64,000 nucleotides of DNA from Gryllotalpicola daejeonensis (GCF_039538145.1 NZ_BAABBV010000001.1:1984001-2048000); one strand, 5' to 3'; numbered from the stretch's first letter, positions 40,071 to 48,583 are shown. Notes: generated by a model not told the origin, from the sequence alone. Program-made: numbers and translations.

Positions 40071-40727
40071 ATGAACAAGCTGTTCAAGGGCGCGATCGCC
40101 AGCGCCGCCGGTGTCGCCCTTCTGCTGGGTGGAGCAGGGACCTTCGCCCTCTGGGAAGACACTGCGGGCCTGCGAAGCGATGCGCTCATCGAGGCTGGCC
40201 GATTGGAATTCGGCTGGGAGAAGATGCCCCAGGCCGTCTGGACCATCAACGGCCACCCCATCGCTGAGGAAGATGTCGCGGCCGTCAGGTTCGTGCCCGG
40301 CGACCTCGTGACGATGACCTGGACGGACGTTCCGGTGATCGTCGACGGCGACTACCTCAACGCCAAGTTCGACGTCAGCCTGGACAACCTCAAGCTCGAC
40401 GAGATCCAAGACCAGGCAGCCAAAGAGAAGGCCCTCGCCTTCTTCGAAGGCCTCACCCACTCGGTTGAGATCCGCCAGCTGATGGACGTGAACGACCCTG
40501 ACTACAACCCTGACCCCGCCTGGCACGCGACCACCGATGAATTCGAACTCGCGCGCGGCACGAACCACTTCCAGGTGCGGGCGCAGGTCGTCTTCGACCC
40601 GGACGCGATGGACCAGACCGCCTATGGCGCTCAGATTCCGCTGGCGGGTCTCGGGCTGACCGTCACCCAGGTGCCCCACGACGACCACACGGTCTTCGAG
40701 GACGGCGTGCTGCCGACCGACCACTGA
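40071..40727 (+). CDS. SipW-dependent exported protein with alternate signal peptide, copy 2
   Basis: This 218-residue secreted protein is paralogous to the one at 31791 in its signal peptide (MNKLFKGAIASAAGVALLLG, then GAGTFALWEDT) and general size, but the mature domain differs. It has a conserved middle RFVPGDLVTMTWTDVPVIVDGDYL and a Lys/Asp/Glu-rich stretch. The shared signal and the two-gene-downstream SipW peptidase argue that each module exports its own fibre-like protein. AGCAGGA lies about 8 nt before the ATG. The gap to the next gene holds a 24-bp palindrome. Confidence 0.82.
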   Translation: MNKLFKGAIASAAGVALLLGGAGTFALWEDTAGLRSDALIEAGRLEFGWEKMPQAVWTINGHPIAEEDVAAVRFVPGDLVTMTWTDVPVIVDGDYLNAKFDVSLDNLKLDEIQDQAAKEKALAFFEGLTHSVEIRQLMDVNDPDYNPDPAWHATTDEFELARGTNHFQVRAQVVFDPDAMDQTAYGAQIPLAGLGLTVTQVPHDDHTVFEDGVLPTDH

Positions 40728-40761
40728 GGAGGGGCGACTGAACAAAGCGAGCCGAATCGAC

Positions 40762-40785
40762 GGGATGCCGCAGCTGCGGCATCCC
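40762..40785. terminator. 24-bp perfect palindrome between genes of SipW module 2
   Basis: GGGATGCCGCAG and its exact complement abut without a loop in DNA, forming a very stable hairpin in RNA. No T run follows. It sits 35 bp after the first exported-protein stop and 44 bp before the next start, so it could act as an mRNA 3' stabiliser or partial terminator that lowers downstream expression. Confidence 0.65.
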
Positions 40786-40828
40786 TAGTCCCCGGTTCAG
40801 ACATCACACCGAGAGAGGGTGACCCACG

Positions 40829-42412
40829 ATGACCCGGCCGCGGCACCGCGCGTGCGCTGCACGACGCGGTCACGGTTGGCTGCTCCCCCTGACTGCGGCC
40901 GGTCTCGCTGTGGCCGTGGTGTCGTCGCTCAGCCCGCTCGGGACGGCTGCAGCGTGGTCGGACTTCGCGCCGTTCCGGGAGGTGACGATCTACGCAGGCG
41001 GGCCCGACTTCAGCGTGATCGGGTTCGAAGACCTGCATCAGCACGACTACACGAACGACAACCTCACCGACGAGGCGACGATCGTCGTGATGAACCGGGG
41101 CGACGTCACCCTGCAGCACTTCGAGGCGAGCATCGCGCAGCGGGTCGACGAGGGCAGCAACAGCTCGCTCTACGACCGCGTGAACTGGGAGTTCACACGC
41201 ACTGTGGGCGGCGTCACGCAGACGACGAACTGGAGCGGCTGGGCCTCGTGGCTCAGCGACCTCACGCTCGCGCCCGGGGCGTCCGCCAGCTACGGGGTGC
41301 GGACGACCCTCGACCCGACGGGCCTCGACCCGAACCAGGGCGAGTTCGCGGTCACGGAGATCACGGTCCTCGCCAGGATCTCGTCGTCCTGGTCGGCGAA
41401 CGACACGGCCTGGTCGATCGTGTCGGGAACCGGCATCGTCCAGTACGTGCACCTTGCTGCACCGCCGGAGATCGAGGTCGACACGAGCAACGCCCGGTGG
41501 GAGAACCCGGAGAACGGCTACGACCTCCACCTGCTGTGGGATGCACCGCCGTTCCCGTTCGGCCCCGCGTTCACCATCTACATCAATGGCATCGCGCAGA
41601 ACGCCCCGGGGGAGACCTGGTACTACTACAACAACCGGTATCAACTCGGCCCGGCGAAGGTCATGGCGACCTTCGGGCAGCCCGGCGCGCTGCGGGCTAC
41701 AGCGCCCGCCGTCGGCGAGATCGTCCCGATCACGGTCGAGGTCCGCGCGTCCGGCACCGACTGGGTCGCGCGCAAGACGCTCTGGGCTGTCGGGGTCGCC
41801 GGCTCCTCTGTGCTGATCTACGGCATCAACCCGGCAGCGCCGCGGTCCTCGAGCGCGGCGGCGCCGGTGATCGCCTTCGCCGCGCCCGCGCCTGCGACGG
41901 CTCCGCCGGCCTCTGCACCACCTGCGTCGGAGTCGGCCGCCGCGCAACCGATCTCGCCCAGTGCCGCACCCCAGGCCACCACGCCGGGGGCGGAGACGCA
42001 GAAGGAGCAGCCTGAGGCCGAAGCGCCTGCGGCGCCCGCTGCCGAAGTGCCGGCGCCCCACTCGCCCGCGCCTGAGGAGTCCGAGGCCGCGCCGCCTGTG
42101 CCCGCACAGCCCGCGCCCACGGCGCCCACCGAGGTGAGCACTGACGAATCAGCACAGTCGGTCGAGCTCGACTGGCCGAGCGGTGAGACCGTCGAGAGCG
42201 CGAAGGTCGACGACGAAGAGATCGACGTCGAACTCGCCGATGGCGTCCTGCGCCTGGCTCTTCCCGAGACGTTCTGGGAAGGCGCCCGCGAGGTCGTTGT
42301 CACCGGCAAAGTCGGCGGCGCGGACGCCACCCGCACGATCCGGCTGACGAGGCACGGCGACGGCGAGATCACCTACGAGCTCGTCGAACCCACGACGGAA
42401 GAGAGCAGCTGA
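40829..42412 (+). CDS. Second SipW-module exported protein with Pro/Ala-rich spacer, copy 2
   Basis: The 527-residue secreted protein is paralogous in position and first domain to the one at 32460 (hydrophobic leader, then AAAWSDFAPFREV near the cleavage zone, then a beta domain with GWASWLSDLTLAPGASASYGVRTTL). Residues about 350-440 form a long Ala/Pro/Glu-rich spacer, a typical cell-wall-spanning stretch. A final Ig-like domain follows (SVELDWPSGETVESAKVDDEEIDVEL). No LPxTG or membrane anchor ends the chain. It overlaps the peptidase gene by 1 nt (TGATG). The function is unknown; it may tether or cap the fibre. Confidence 0.75.
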   Translation: MTRPRHRACAARRGHGWLLPLTAAGLAVAVVSSLSPLGTAAAWSDFAPFREVTIYAGGPDFSVIGFEDLHQHDYTNDNLTDEATIVVMNRGDVTLQHFEASIAQRVDEGSNSSLYDRVNWEFTRTVGGVTQTTNWSGWASWLSDLTLAPGASASYGVRTTLDPTGLDPNQGEFAVTEITVLARISSSWSANDTAWSIVSGTGIVQYVHLAAPPEIEVDTSNARWENPENGYDLHLLWDAPPFPFGPAFTIYINGIAQNAPGETWYYYNNRYQLGPAKVMATFGQPGALRATAPAVGEIVPITVEVRASGTDWVARKTLWAVGVAGSSVLIYGINPAAPRSSSAAAPVIAFAAPAPATAPPASAPPASESAAAQPISPSAAPQATTPGAETQKEQPEAEAPAAPAAEVPAPHSPAPEESEAAPPVPAQPAPTAPTEVSTDESAQSVELDWPSGETVESAKVDDEEIDVELADGVLRLALPETFWEGAREVVVTGKVGGADATRTIRLTRHGDGEITYELVEPTTEESS

Positions 42413-43053
42413 TGACCGACCGAAAGGAGAAGGGCGTCTGGTCCTGGCTCTGGTACGGCATCAGCGCGGGCCTGCTCGCGCTCATTCTCGGCATCGCGGT
42501 CGCCGCGATCGCAGTGCCGAAGCTGGCCGGGGCGGTGCCCCTCACCGTTCTCAGCTCATCGATGGAGCCGACGCTGCACCCCGGCGCGATGGCCGTGGTG
42601 CGGCCGATCGCGCAGAGTGACCTGGGGCGCATCCGAATCGGCGAGATCATCACGTTCCAGCCGTTTCCGAACGACCCGACGCTGGTCACGCATCGCGTCG
42701 TCCAGATCAAGCACCTGAGTACGGGCGACTACGTCTTCGTCACGAAGGGCGACGCGAACTCGACCGTCGATCAGCCGGTGCGCGGCAAGCAGGTGCGAGC
42801 GACGCTCTGGTACGCGATGCCCTGGCTCGGCTGGGTGAACGACCTCGTCAACGCCCGCGGGAACCGGAGCTGGATCGTTCCGACCGCTGCAGGACTTCTC
42901 TTCGCGTACGGCGCGTACACCGGCGTGTCGACCGCGCTGGTCTACGCGAAAGAGAAGAAGCGGAAGAAGGCCGAACAGGACGAAGACGAAGACGAAGACG
43001 ACGGCGACGGCGAGGACGACCAGCGCCCGATCACGGCCGAAGCAGCGACTTGA
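42412..43053 (+). CDS. sipW: Signal peptidase I, SipW/ER type, copy 2
   Basis: The 213-residue peptidase is parallel to the one at 33490: Ser50 in LTVLSSSMEPTLHPG, His94 in LVTHRVV and Asp114 in TKGDANSTVD, with one helix on each side. It lacks the Arg/Pro-rich N-terminal tail of copy 1 but ends in a long acidic tail (EDEDEDDGDGEDD). The 3' end overlaps the convergent alcohol dehydrogenase gene by 23 nt, the same arrangement as at the end of copy 1. Confidence 0.88.
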   Translation: MTDRKEKGVWSWLWYGISAGLLALILGIAVAAIAVPKLAGAVPLTVLSSSMEPTLHPGAMAVVRPIAQSDLGRIRIGEIITFQPFPNDPTLVTHRVVQIKHLSTGDYVFVTKGDANSTVDQPVRGKQVRATLWYAMPWLGWVNDLVNARGNRSWIVPTAAGLLFAYGAYTGVSTALVYAKEKKRKKAEQDEDEDEDDGDGEDDQRPITAEAAT

Positions 43054-44080
43054 TCGCTCGGCGCTCGTCCATCGCGGCATACGCCTCGGCCACCTGCGAG
43101 AGCGGCAGCTCGAGGTCGAACACCAGACCCGGCTTGAGCGACCCGTTCCAGACCTCGGGCAGCAGCTCGTCGATGTAGTTGCGCACCGGCGCCATACCGC
43201 CGCGCACGCCCACGTTCGAGTCGAACAGCTGGCGCACGGGCAGCTCGGGGCCACCGCTCGGCACGCCGACGAAGCCGACCTGGCCGCCCGGGCGCGCGGA
43301 GCGCAGCGCCTGGTCCATCGACTCCTTCGTGCCGACGCATTCGAGCACCGCGTCGGGCCCGATCCCGTCGAACATCTCCTTGATCGCCGCGATGCCCTCG
43401 TCGCCGCGCTGCTCGACGATGTCGGTCGCACCGAAGTCGCGGCCGAGGTTCTGGCGGTCCTCGTGGCGCGACATCAGCACGATGCGCGCGGCGCCGAGCC
43501 GACGTGCGGCGAGCACGCCCGAGAGGCCGACCGCCCCGTCGCCGACGACCGCGACGGTCGAGCCCTGCTTCACGCCGGCCGAGACGGCCGCGTGGTGGCC
43601 GGTGCCGAACACGTCGGCGAGGGTCAGCAGGTGCGGCACGAGCTCGTCGCTCGGCTGCGCCGGCGTCGCCACCAGCGAGCCGTCGGCGTGCGGGACGCGC
43701 ACGTACTCGCCCTGCGCACCCTGCATGTCGTTGCCCCAGTGGTCCTTGCCGCCCCACCAGCCGATCTCGAGGCACGAGGTCGTGAAGCCGTTGCGGCAGT
43801 TCACGCACGTCATGTCGCAGTCGTAGAAGGGCGCGATCACGAAGTCGCCCACGTGGATCTTCGACACCCGGTCGCCGACCGATTCCACGATTCCGACGAA
43901 TTCATGGCCGATGCGGGCCGGATGCTTCACCGGGGAGATTCCGCGATAGCGCCACAGGTCCGACCCGCAGACGCACGCCGCGACCACCTTCACGATGGCG
44001 TCGCCGCCGGTGATCAGCTCCGGCTTCGGGACCTCTTCGTATCGAACGTCGTTCTTGCCGTAGATCGTCGTCGCGTGCAT
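43031..44080 (-). CDS. Zinc-dependent medium-chain alcohol dehydrogenase
   Basis: The 349-residue MDR-family dehydrogenase has catalytic zinc ligands in CVCGSDLWRYRG and HPARIGHEFVGIVE, and structural-zinc cysteines in DCDMTCVNCRNGFTTSC (one of the usual four is replaced by Asp). The Rossmann motif is VAVVGDGAVGLSGVLAA. Similar proteins are annotated as zinc-dependent dehydrogenases of IMP or formaldehyde-like type; the substrate is unknown. The ATG at 44080 has TAGCCT 6 nt upstream and is preferred over the GTG at 44083. Confidence 0.88.
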   Translation of the reverse strand: MHATTIYGKNDVRYEEVPKPELITGGDAIVKVVAACVCGSDLWRYRGISPVKHPARIGHEFVGIVESVGDRVSKIHVGDFVIAPFYDCDMTCVNCRNGFTTSCLEIGWWGGKDHWGNDMQGAQGEYVRVPHADGSLVATPAQPSDELVPHLLTLADVFGTGHHAAVSAGVKQGSTVAVVGDGAVGLSGVLAARRLGAARIVLMSRHEDRQNLGRDFGATDIVEQRGDEGIAAIKEMFDGIGPDAVLECVGTKESMDQALRSARPGGQVGFVGVPSGGPELPVRQLFDSNVGVRGGMAPVRNYIDELLPEVWNGSLKPGLVFDLELPLSQVAEAYAAMDERRAIKSLLRP

Positions 44081-44092
44081 CACACCAGGCTA
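44081..44092 (-). promoter_or_regulatory. Leaderless promoter -10 box of alcohol dehydrogenase gene
   Basis: Minus-strand TAGCCT (44092-44087) lies 6 nt before the ATG at 44080. Confidence 0.6.
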
Positions 44093-44211
44093 TTCATTCC
44101 GCCCGGCTGGCGGGACGCTCGGCAGGTCACCGATTCGGTCGAGCTGCGCGGGTGGCGGCCTGTTTTCGTGCCTCTGCGACCAAATCGGTGACTTACGGAG
44201 AGTGCGCGCGG

Positions 44212-44292
44212 CGTTTCGAGACGCGCGGTTCCTGAGGAGCACGGCGAAGCCGCGCGTCTCGAAGGGCCGCAAGCTCCGCGTGCTCCTCAACG
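44212..44292. repeat. Stem-loop repeat, intergenic copy
   Basis: TCGAGACGCGCGG and CCGCGCGTCTCGA form a perfect stem around CCTGAGGAGCACGGCG-type loop sequence. The copy at 45261-45340 is almost identical over about 77 bp. It lies between the dehydrogenase promoter and the 3' end of the metallophosphoesterase gene. Confidence 0.8.
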
Positions 44293-44304
44293 AACGTGTG
44301 GCCC

Positions 44305-46308
44305 CTACGCGAGTGCAGAGCCGCCGAAGCCCTCGCGGGCGACCCGGATCGGCTCCTCGATGAGCCGCGGCACGGGCCACTCGCCCGACGCGGGCGTCGG
44401 CACGACGGAGCTTCCCGGCAGCGGGTCCAGCGACCAGCGGTGCACCGTGCGGTCGACCACGATCGGATAGACGGTGAGCTCATCCGTCTTCGGGTCGAGG
44501 TGCAGACGCAGGAATCCCTTGCCGTCCTCATACGCGAGCCCGGTCGCCTTGAAGTCGCCGATCGCACTGGGTGGCGAGAACAGCACGACGAGCGCGAATG
44601 CCTGGCTGCCGAGCACCCCGCCGACGACGGCGATGATGCCGATCCACGCGACGCCCCAAAGCCCCCACATGTCCACCGCCGACAGCAGGAACAGTCCGCC
44701 CACGATCACGAGCGCGGCGAGGTAGCCGACGACGAAGCTGAGTACGCCGAAGCCCTCCTCGCGCTGCACCTCGGCGCCGCGCCTGCGGCGAGCGCGACCC
44801 CGCCGCCATGATGTGTAGCCCGACGCCATCGCCATCGCGAGCGGCAGCACGACGAACACCACGCCGATCGCGATCAGCGCGTCGCCCCACCTCGTCTGCA
44901 CGGGGTCGGCCCAGTGCACGTGGAACGAGCGCACCGCGAGGTCGGCGAGCCACAGCACCCCGACGAGCAGCAGCATGCCGATGCCCATCGAGGTGGCGAA
45001 GAGCGGATTCCTGCGCGGCAGCCAGTAGCGCGTGAGTGGCCCCGCGAGCAGCCCGTTCATGCGGCGCGCGAGTTTCGGGCCGGGGAACCGCACGGGGCCG
45101 GCCTCGAAGTCGACCACCTCGTCGGGGTCCGGAGCGGGCCGCGACTGCGGATCCGGCAGTTGGATGCTCGGCGCGAGGCGGTCGATGCCCATCGTGTACG
45201 CCCCGCCGAGGCCGTTGGTGATGAGCTGCGTGCGGCGCTGGTCTGGCGCTGCCGTGGGATCGTTTCGAGACGCGCGCGGTTCCTGAGGAGCACGGCGAAG
45301 CCGCGCGTCTCGAAGGGTCGCAGGCTCCGCGTGCTCCGGGGCGATCGGGGACTTCTGCTCGTATCTCGAGTAGTGGTGGTGGTCGCCCGACAGCCACAGC
45401 CGCACCTTCGCGCCCGTGGGAACGAGCGGGCTGTCGGGGTCGTTCGGATCGCTCAGCTTGTTGCGCAGGATGTGCTTCTCGAACCAGGCGGTCGCGTTGA
45501 ACGCATCGGCGTCGTAGGGCGTCGTCTCCCAATAGGGCGATGCCGTGCAGAGAATGATGGCGTCGCCCTCGGCGAGCTCCGGCCAGAGCGTGTCGCGGAA
45601 GTACGCGAACTGCGGCTCGTCGATCGTCGTGCCGAGTTGGGCGTCGACCGCCACGAGCCACCACTTCGGCCGCAGCTTCACCGCGAAGTAGCTGCGCCGC
45701 TGCACCGTGCGCCACGCGCCGAAGTCGTGACCGCGCGTGAAGAGCCGCAGGAACGACGCGAGCCCGTCGTACCAGTCGTGGTTCCCGGGCAGGGCGAGCA
45801 GGGTGCCCGAGCGACGGGGCAGATCGGCAGAAGCCGCGGCATAGGGGCCGACCGTGCGGTCGAGATAGGCGCGGTCAGAGGCCGTCGGGTAGACCTCGTC
45901 GCCACCCATCACGAGCAGGGAGCCGCGGGGAAGCATCCGTTCATCGCCTGCATCGCCCGTGTGATCGCGGCCCTCGCCGCCGCTGCCGCGCACCGCCAGT
46001 TGCGGCTCCGAGAGCAGGTGCGCGACGGTGTAAGTCGCGTCGAACCCGTCGCCCAGGTCGGCGACGAAGTCGAACCAGAGCTCGTCGTCGCTCTCGCTGC
46101 CGTCGATCGCGATGATGCCCTGTGGGTACGCGCTCTGCACGTCGCGGCGGTCGGCGAAGTCCGCGAACTGCTGCGCGATGGCGACCTGGATTCCCGAGTT
46201 GATCAGCTGCGACGGCGACAGCCAGCGCACTGCCCTTCGTGGTTCGTAGCCGAGTTCGTCCGCGTGGAGCGCGAGCTGCTTCTGCGTCAGACCGGGTCGC
46301 GTGGCCAT
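44305..46308 (-). CDS. Membrane metallophosphoesterase, 667 residues, with repeat-encoded insert
   Basis: The N-terminal half is a calcineurin-like phosphoesterase: VMGGDEVYPT near residue 135, LPGNHDWYDG near 175, a metal-binding TASPYWE region and the closing GDHHHYSRY near 310. The C-terminal half has four or five transmembrane helices (about residues 440-600). Residues about 323-349 (PEHAEPATLRDARLRRAPQE and on) are encoded by the stem-loop repeat at 45261-45340, inserted in frame between the last catalytic motif and the strand LITNGLGGAYTMG. The frame is kept, so the gene may still be functional. The start is leaderless and shares its promoter with the divergent gamma-glutamyltransferase gene. 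The substrate is unknown. Confidence 0.82.
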   Translation of the reverse strand: MATRPGLTQKQLALHADELGYEPRRAVRWLSPSQLINSGIQVAIAQQFADFADRRDVQSAYPQGIIAIDGSESDDELWFDFVADLGDGFDATYTVAHLLSEPQLAVRGSGGEGRDHTGDAGDERMLPRGSLLVMGGDEVYPTASDRAYLDRTVGPYAAASADLPRRSGTLLALPGNHDWYDGLASFLRLFTRGHDFGAWRTVQRRSYFAVKLRPKWWLVAVDAQLGTTIDEPQFAYFRDTLWPELAEGDAIILCTASPYWETTPYDADAFNATAWFEKHILRNKLSDPNDPDSPLVPTGAKVRLWLSGDHHHYSRYEQKSPIAPEHAEPATLRDARLRRAPQEPRASRNDPTAAPDQRRTQLITNGLGGAYTMGIDRLAPSIQLPDPQSRPAPDPDEVVDFEAGPVRFPGPKLARRMNGLLAGPLTRYWLPRRNPLFATSMGIGMLLLVGVLWLADLAVRSFHVHWADPVQTRWGDALIAIGVVFVVLPLAMAMASGYTSWRRGRARRRRGAEVQREEGFGVLSFVVGYLAALVIVGGLFLLSAVDMWGLWGVAWIGIIAVVGGVLGSQAFALVVLFSPPSAIGDFKATGLAYEDGKGFLRLHLDPKTDELTVYPIVVDRTVHRWSLDPLPGSSVVPTPASGEWPVPRLIEEPIRVAREGFGGSALA
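45261..45340. repeat. Stem-loop repeat inserted inside the metallophosphoesterase gene
   Basis: It is near-identical to 44212-44288 (differences include one extra GC dinucleotide near the first arm and a few substitutions). The length here keeps the reading frame and adds about 27 Arg/Ala/Glu-rich residues. Confidence 0.85.
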
Positions 46309-46330
46309 GCCCTGACGCTAGCGTGAGGGG
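46309..46330. promoter_or_regulatory. Bidirectional leaderless promoter with shared palindromic -10
   Basis: The 22 bp between two divergent start codons contain the palindrome ACGCTAGCGT (46315-46324). Each strand reads TAGCGT followed by exactly 6 nt and an ATG, at 46308 (minus) and 46331 (plus). Both genes would be leaderless and could not be transcribed at the same instant from one DNA copy. Confidence 0.7.
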
Positions 46331-48229
46331 ATGGTCTTCAGCACGCCGGATGCCTTCACCACCCGCCCGACGCTGCGCGGCAGCTTCGGCATGGCCGCCT
46401 CGACCCACTGGCTCGCCACCGCCACGGCGCAGTCGGTTCTCGAGCGCGGCGGCAACGCGGTCGACGCCGCCGTCGCTGCGGGATTCGTGCTGCACGTGGT
46501 CGAGCCACACCTCAACGGGCCCGGCGGTGATCTGACCGGCCTATTCGCGATGGCGGGCGAGCGCGGCGCGGATGGCGCGCTCGGCGCTGATGGGGCCGGG
46601 GATGCCGGCGCGGTGCGCGTCTTCGACGGGCAGGGCCCCGCCCCGCGACGCGCGACCATCGAGCACTACCGCGACGTCGAGGGCCTCGCCGACGTGCCGG
46701 GCTCCGGCGCGCTCGCTGCCGCCGTGCCCGGGGCGGTGGATGCCTGGCTGTGGCTGCTCGCCGAGCACGGCACCTGGGAACTGCAGGACGTGCTGGACTA
46801 TGCCATCAAGTACGCCGCGGACGGGCATCCCGTCGCCCCTGCCGTGGTGACCACGATCGAGCGCATCGCGCCCCTGTTCCGGGCCCACTGGCCATCGTCC
46901 GCAGCGCTGTGGCTCGACGCAGACGGCAACCCGCCGCGCCCGGGGCAGGTCATCACCAACGAGGCCTACGCCCAGGTGCTGCGGCGGCTGCTGGCAGCCG
47001 GCCCCGACGACGGCACCCGCGAGGAGCGCATCGAGGCCGCCCGCGCCGTCTGGAAGACCGGCTTCGTCGCCCAGGCGATGGAGGCGTTCGCCGCCACCCC
47101 GCACCGGCACAGCGACGGGCGCGACCACGCGGGCGTGCTCGAGGCCGCCGACCTCGCCGACTTCCGACCCGGCGAAGAGGATCCGGTCACGCTCGAGTTC
47201 CGCGGATACACGATCGCGAAGACCGGGCCGTGGGGCCAGGGGCCCGTGCTGCTGCAGATGCTCGCGATCCTCGAGGCGTACGGCCGCCTGCACGGCCTCA
47301 CCGACGAGCACCTCGACCCGTCGACCGCGTTCGGCATCCACGTCATCGCCGAGGCCGAGAAGCTCGCGCTGGCGGACCGCGACGCCTGGTACGGCGACCC
47401 CGCGTTCGTCGACGTGCCGCTGGCGACGCTGCTGTCGCCGGAGTACGCCACCGAGCGCGCCGCGCTGATCGGCGAGCGGGCGAGCGCCGAGCTGCGGCCG
47501 GGGTCGCCCGACGGGCGCGTGCCCGTCGACCTCGCGGCGTTCGGCGAGATCGGGGCCGGGAAGACCGGCTTGGTCGACGACATCGACGTCGAAGACGAGC
47601 CTGTCTCCGATGAACCGGGAACGGATGCCACCGGCCAGACTCGGGGCGACACCTGTCACCTCGACGTCATCGATGCGCAGGGCAATATCGTCACCGTCAC
47701 CCCGTCCGGCGGCTGGCTGCAGTCGTCGCCGACGATTCCCGAGCTCGGGTTCTGCCTCGGAACGCGTCTGCAGATGGCGTGGCTCGACGAGGCATCCCCC
47801 AGCGCATTGCGCCCCGGTGCGCGGCCCCGCACGACGCTGTCGGCGACTGTCGTCTCTGACGCCGACGGCCCGCTGTTCACCCTCGGCACCCCCGGCGGCG
47901 ACCAGCAGGACCAGTGGCAGCTGCCCGCGCTACTGCGCATGCTCGTCGGCGGCTGGAGCGGTCAGCAGGCGATCGACGCGCCGACCTTCCACACGACGAG
48001 CCATCTGTCGAGCTTCTGGCCGCGCGTGTGGGAGCCGGCCGGCCTGGTCATCGAAGGGCGAGTCGGGGAATCCGTCATCGCCGAGCTCGAGGCGCGTGGC
48101 CACAAGGTGACGGTGCCCGGCGACTGGTCGCTCGGACGACTGTCTGCGGTCGGCCGCGACGCGTCGACAGGCACGCTGTGGGCAGCGGCGAACGCGCGTG
48201 GCGCGCAGGGCTACGCGGCCGGTCGTTAA
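46331..48229 (+). CDS. Gamma-glutamyltransferase-family protein
   Basis: The 632-residue Ntn-hydrolase-type proenzyme begins with the family phrase GMAASTHWLATATAQSVLERGGNAVDAAVAAGFVL (N-terminal domain). It has the autocleavage/nucleophile region GDTCHLDVIDAQGNIVTVTPSGG with Thr441 as probable nucleophile, and the substrate region ARPRTTLSATVV...TLGTPGGDQQDQWQL. No signal peptide is seen, which suggests a cytoplasmic enzyme, unlike classical periplasmic GGT. Members include glutathione-degrading enzymes and cephalosporin acylases; the substrate here is open. The stop codon lies inside a 41-bp tandem duplication. Confidence 0.88.
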   Translation: MVFSTPDAFTTRPTLRGSFGMAASTHWLATATAQSVLERGGNAVDAAVAAGFVLHVVEPHLNGPGGDLTGLFAMAGERGADGALGADGAGDAGAVRVFDGQGPAPRRATIEHYRDVEGLADVPGSGALAAAVPGAVDAWLWLLAEHGTWELQDVLDYAIKYAADGHPVAPAVVTTIERIAPLFRAHWPSSAALWLDADGNPPRPGQVITNEAYAQVLRRLLAAGPDDGTREERIEAARAVWKTGFVAQAMEAFAATPHRHSDGRDHAGVLEAADLADFRPGEEDPVTLEFRGYTIAKTGPWGQGPVLLQMLAILEAYGRLHGLTDEHLDPSTAFGIHVIAEAEKLALADRDAWYGDPAFVDVPLATLLSPEYATERAALIGERASAELRPGSPDGRVPVDLAAFGEIGAGKTGLVDDIDVEDEPVSDEPGTDATGQTRGDTCHLDVIDAQGNIVTVTPSGGWLQSSPTIPELGFCLGTRLQMAWLDEASPSALRPGARPRTTLSATVVSDADGPLFTLGTPGGDQQDQWQLPALLRMLVGGWSGQQAIDAPTFHTTSHLSSFWPRVWEPAGLVIEGRVGESVIAELEARGHKVTVPGDWSLGRLSAVGRDASTGTLWAAANARGAQGYAAGR

Positions 48230-48300
48230 CGCCCCGCCGGTTGCCCGCACCTCGCGCGGTCGGTCGTTGACACCCCGCCGGTTGCCCGCACCTCTCACGG
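48221..48300. repeat. 41-bp tandem duplication across the gamma-glutamyltransferase stop codon
   Basis: GGTCGTTAACGCCCCGCCGG at 48221 recurs as GGTCGTTGACACCCCGCCGG at 48262 and both continue TTGCCCGCACCTC. The period is 41 bp. The TAA stop is in the first unit; the second unit has TGA there. Confidence 0.8.
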
Positions 48301-48365
48301 GCTGTCGCAGACACACGCGCCTGCGCGTGCTTTTCATGCGCTACCCGCGGGATGCCTCGCCGCGC

Positions 48366-48528
48366 GCACTTGAACGAGAGCACCATTTTTCGCACGAATA
48401 GCACCAATGGTGCTGCCTGAGCACACGGTGTCTCTCGTGGCGGGCCATCGTCTCTGGGCGGGAGACATTGTCTCTGCGCGCGCGACATGTCTCTATTGCC
48501 GACGGAAATGGTTCTCTCGTTCAAGTGC
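48366..48528. repeat. Multi-palindrome intergenic cassette, copy 2
   Basis: Terminal inverted repeats of about 21 bp, GCACTTGAACGAGAGCACCA at the left and its complement at the right with one mismatch, enclose AGCACCAATGGTGCT and a set of GTCTCT words. The 507-bp convergent gap 48230-48736 contains no plausible gene: it holds the tandem duplication, this copy and copy 3. Confidence 0.8.
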
Positions 48529-48583
48529 TGTGTGCGTCACCAGCCGGCTCGAAGAACGTCGCCTGCGGCGCAGCGGCTCAGCG

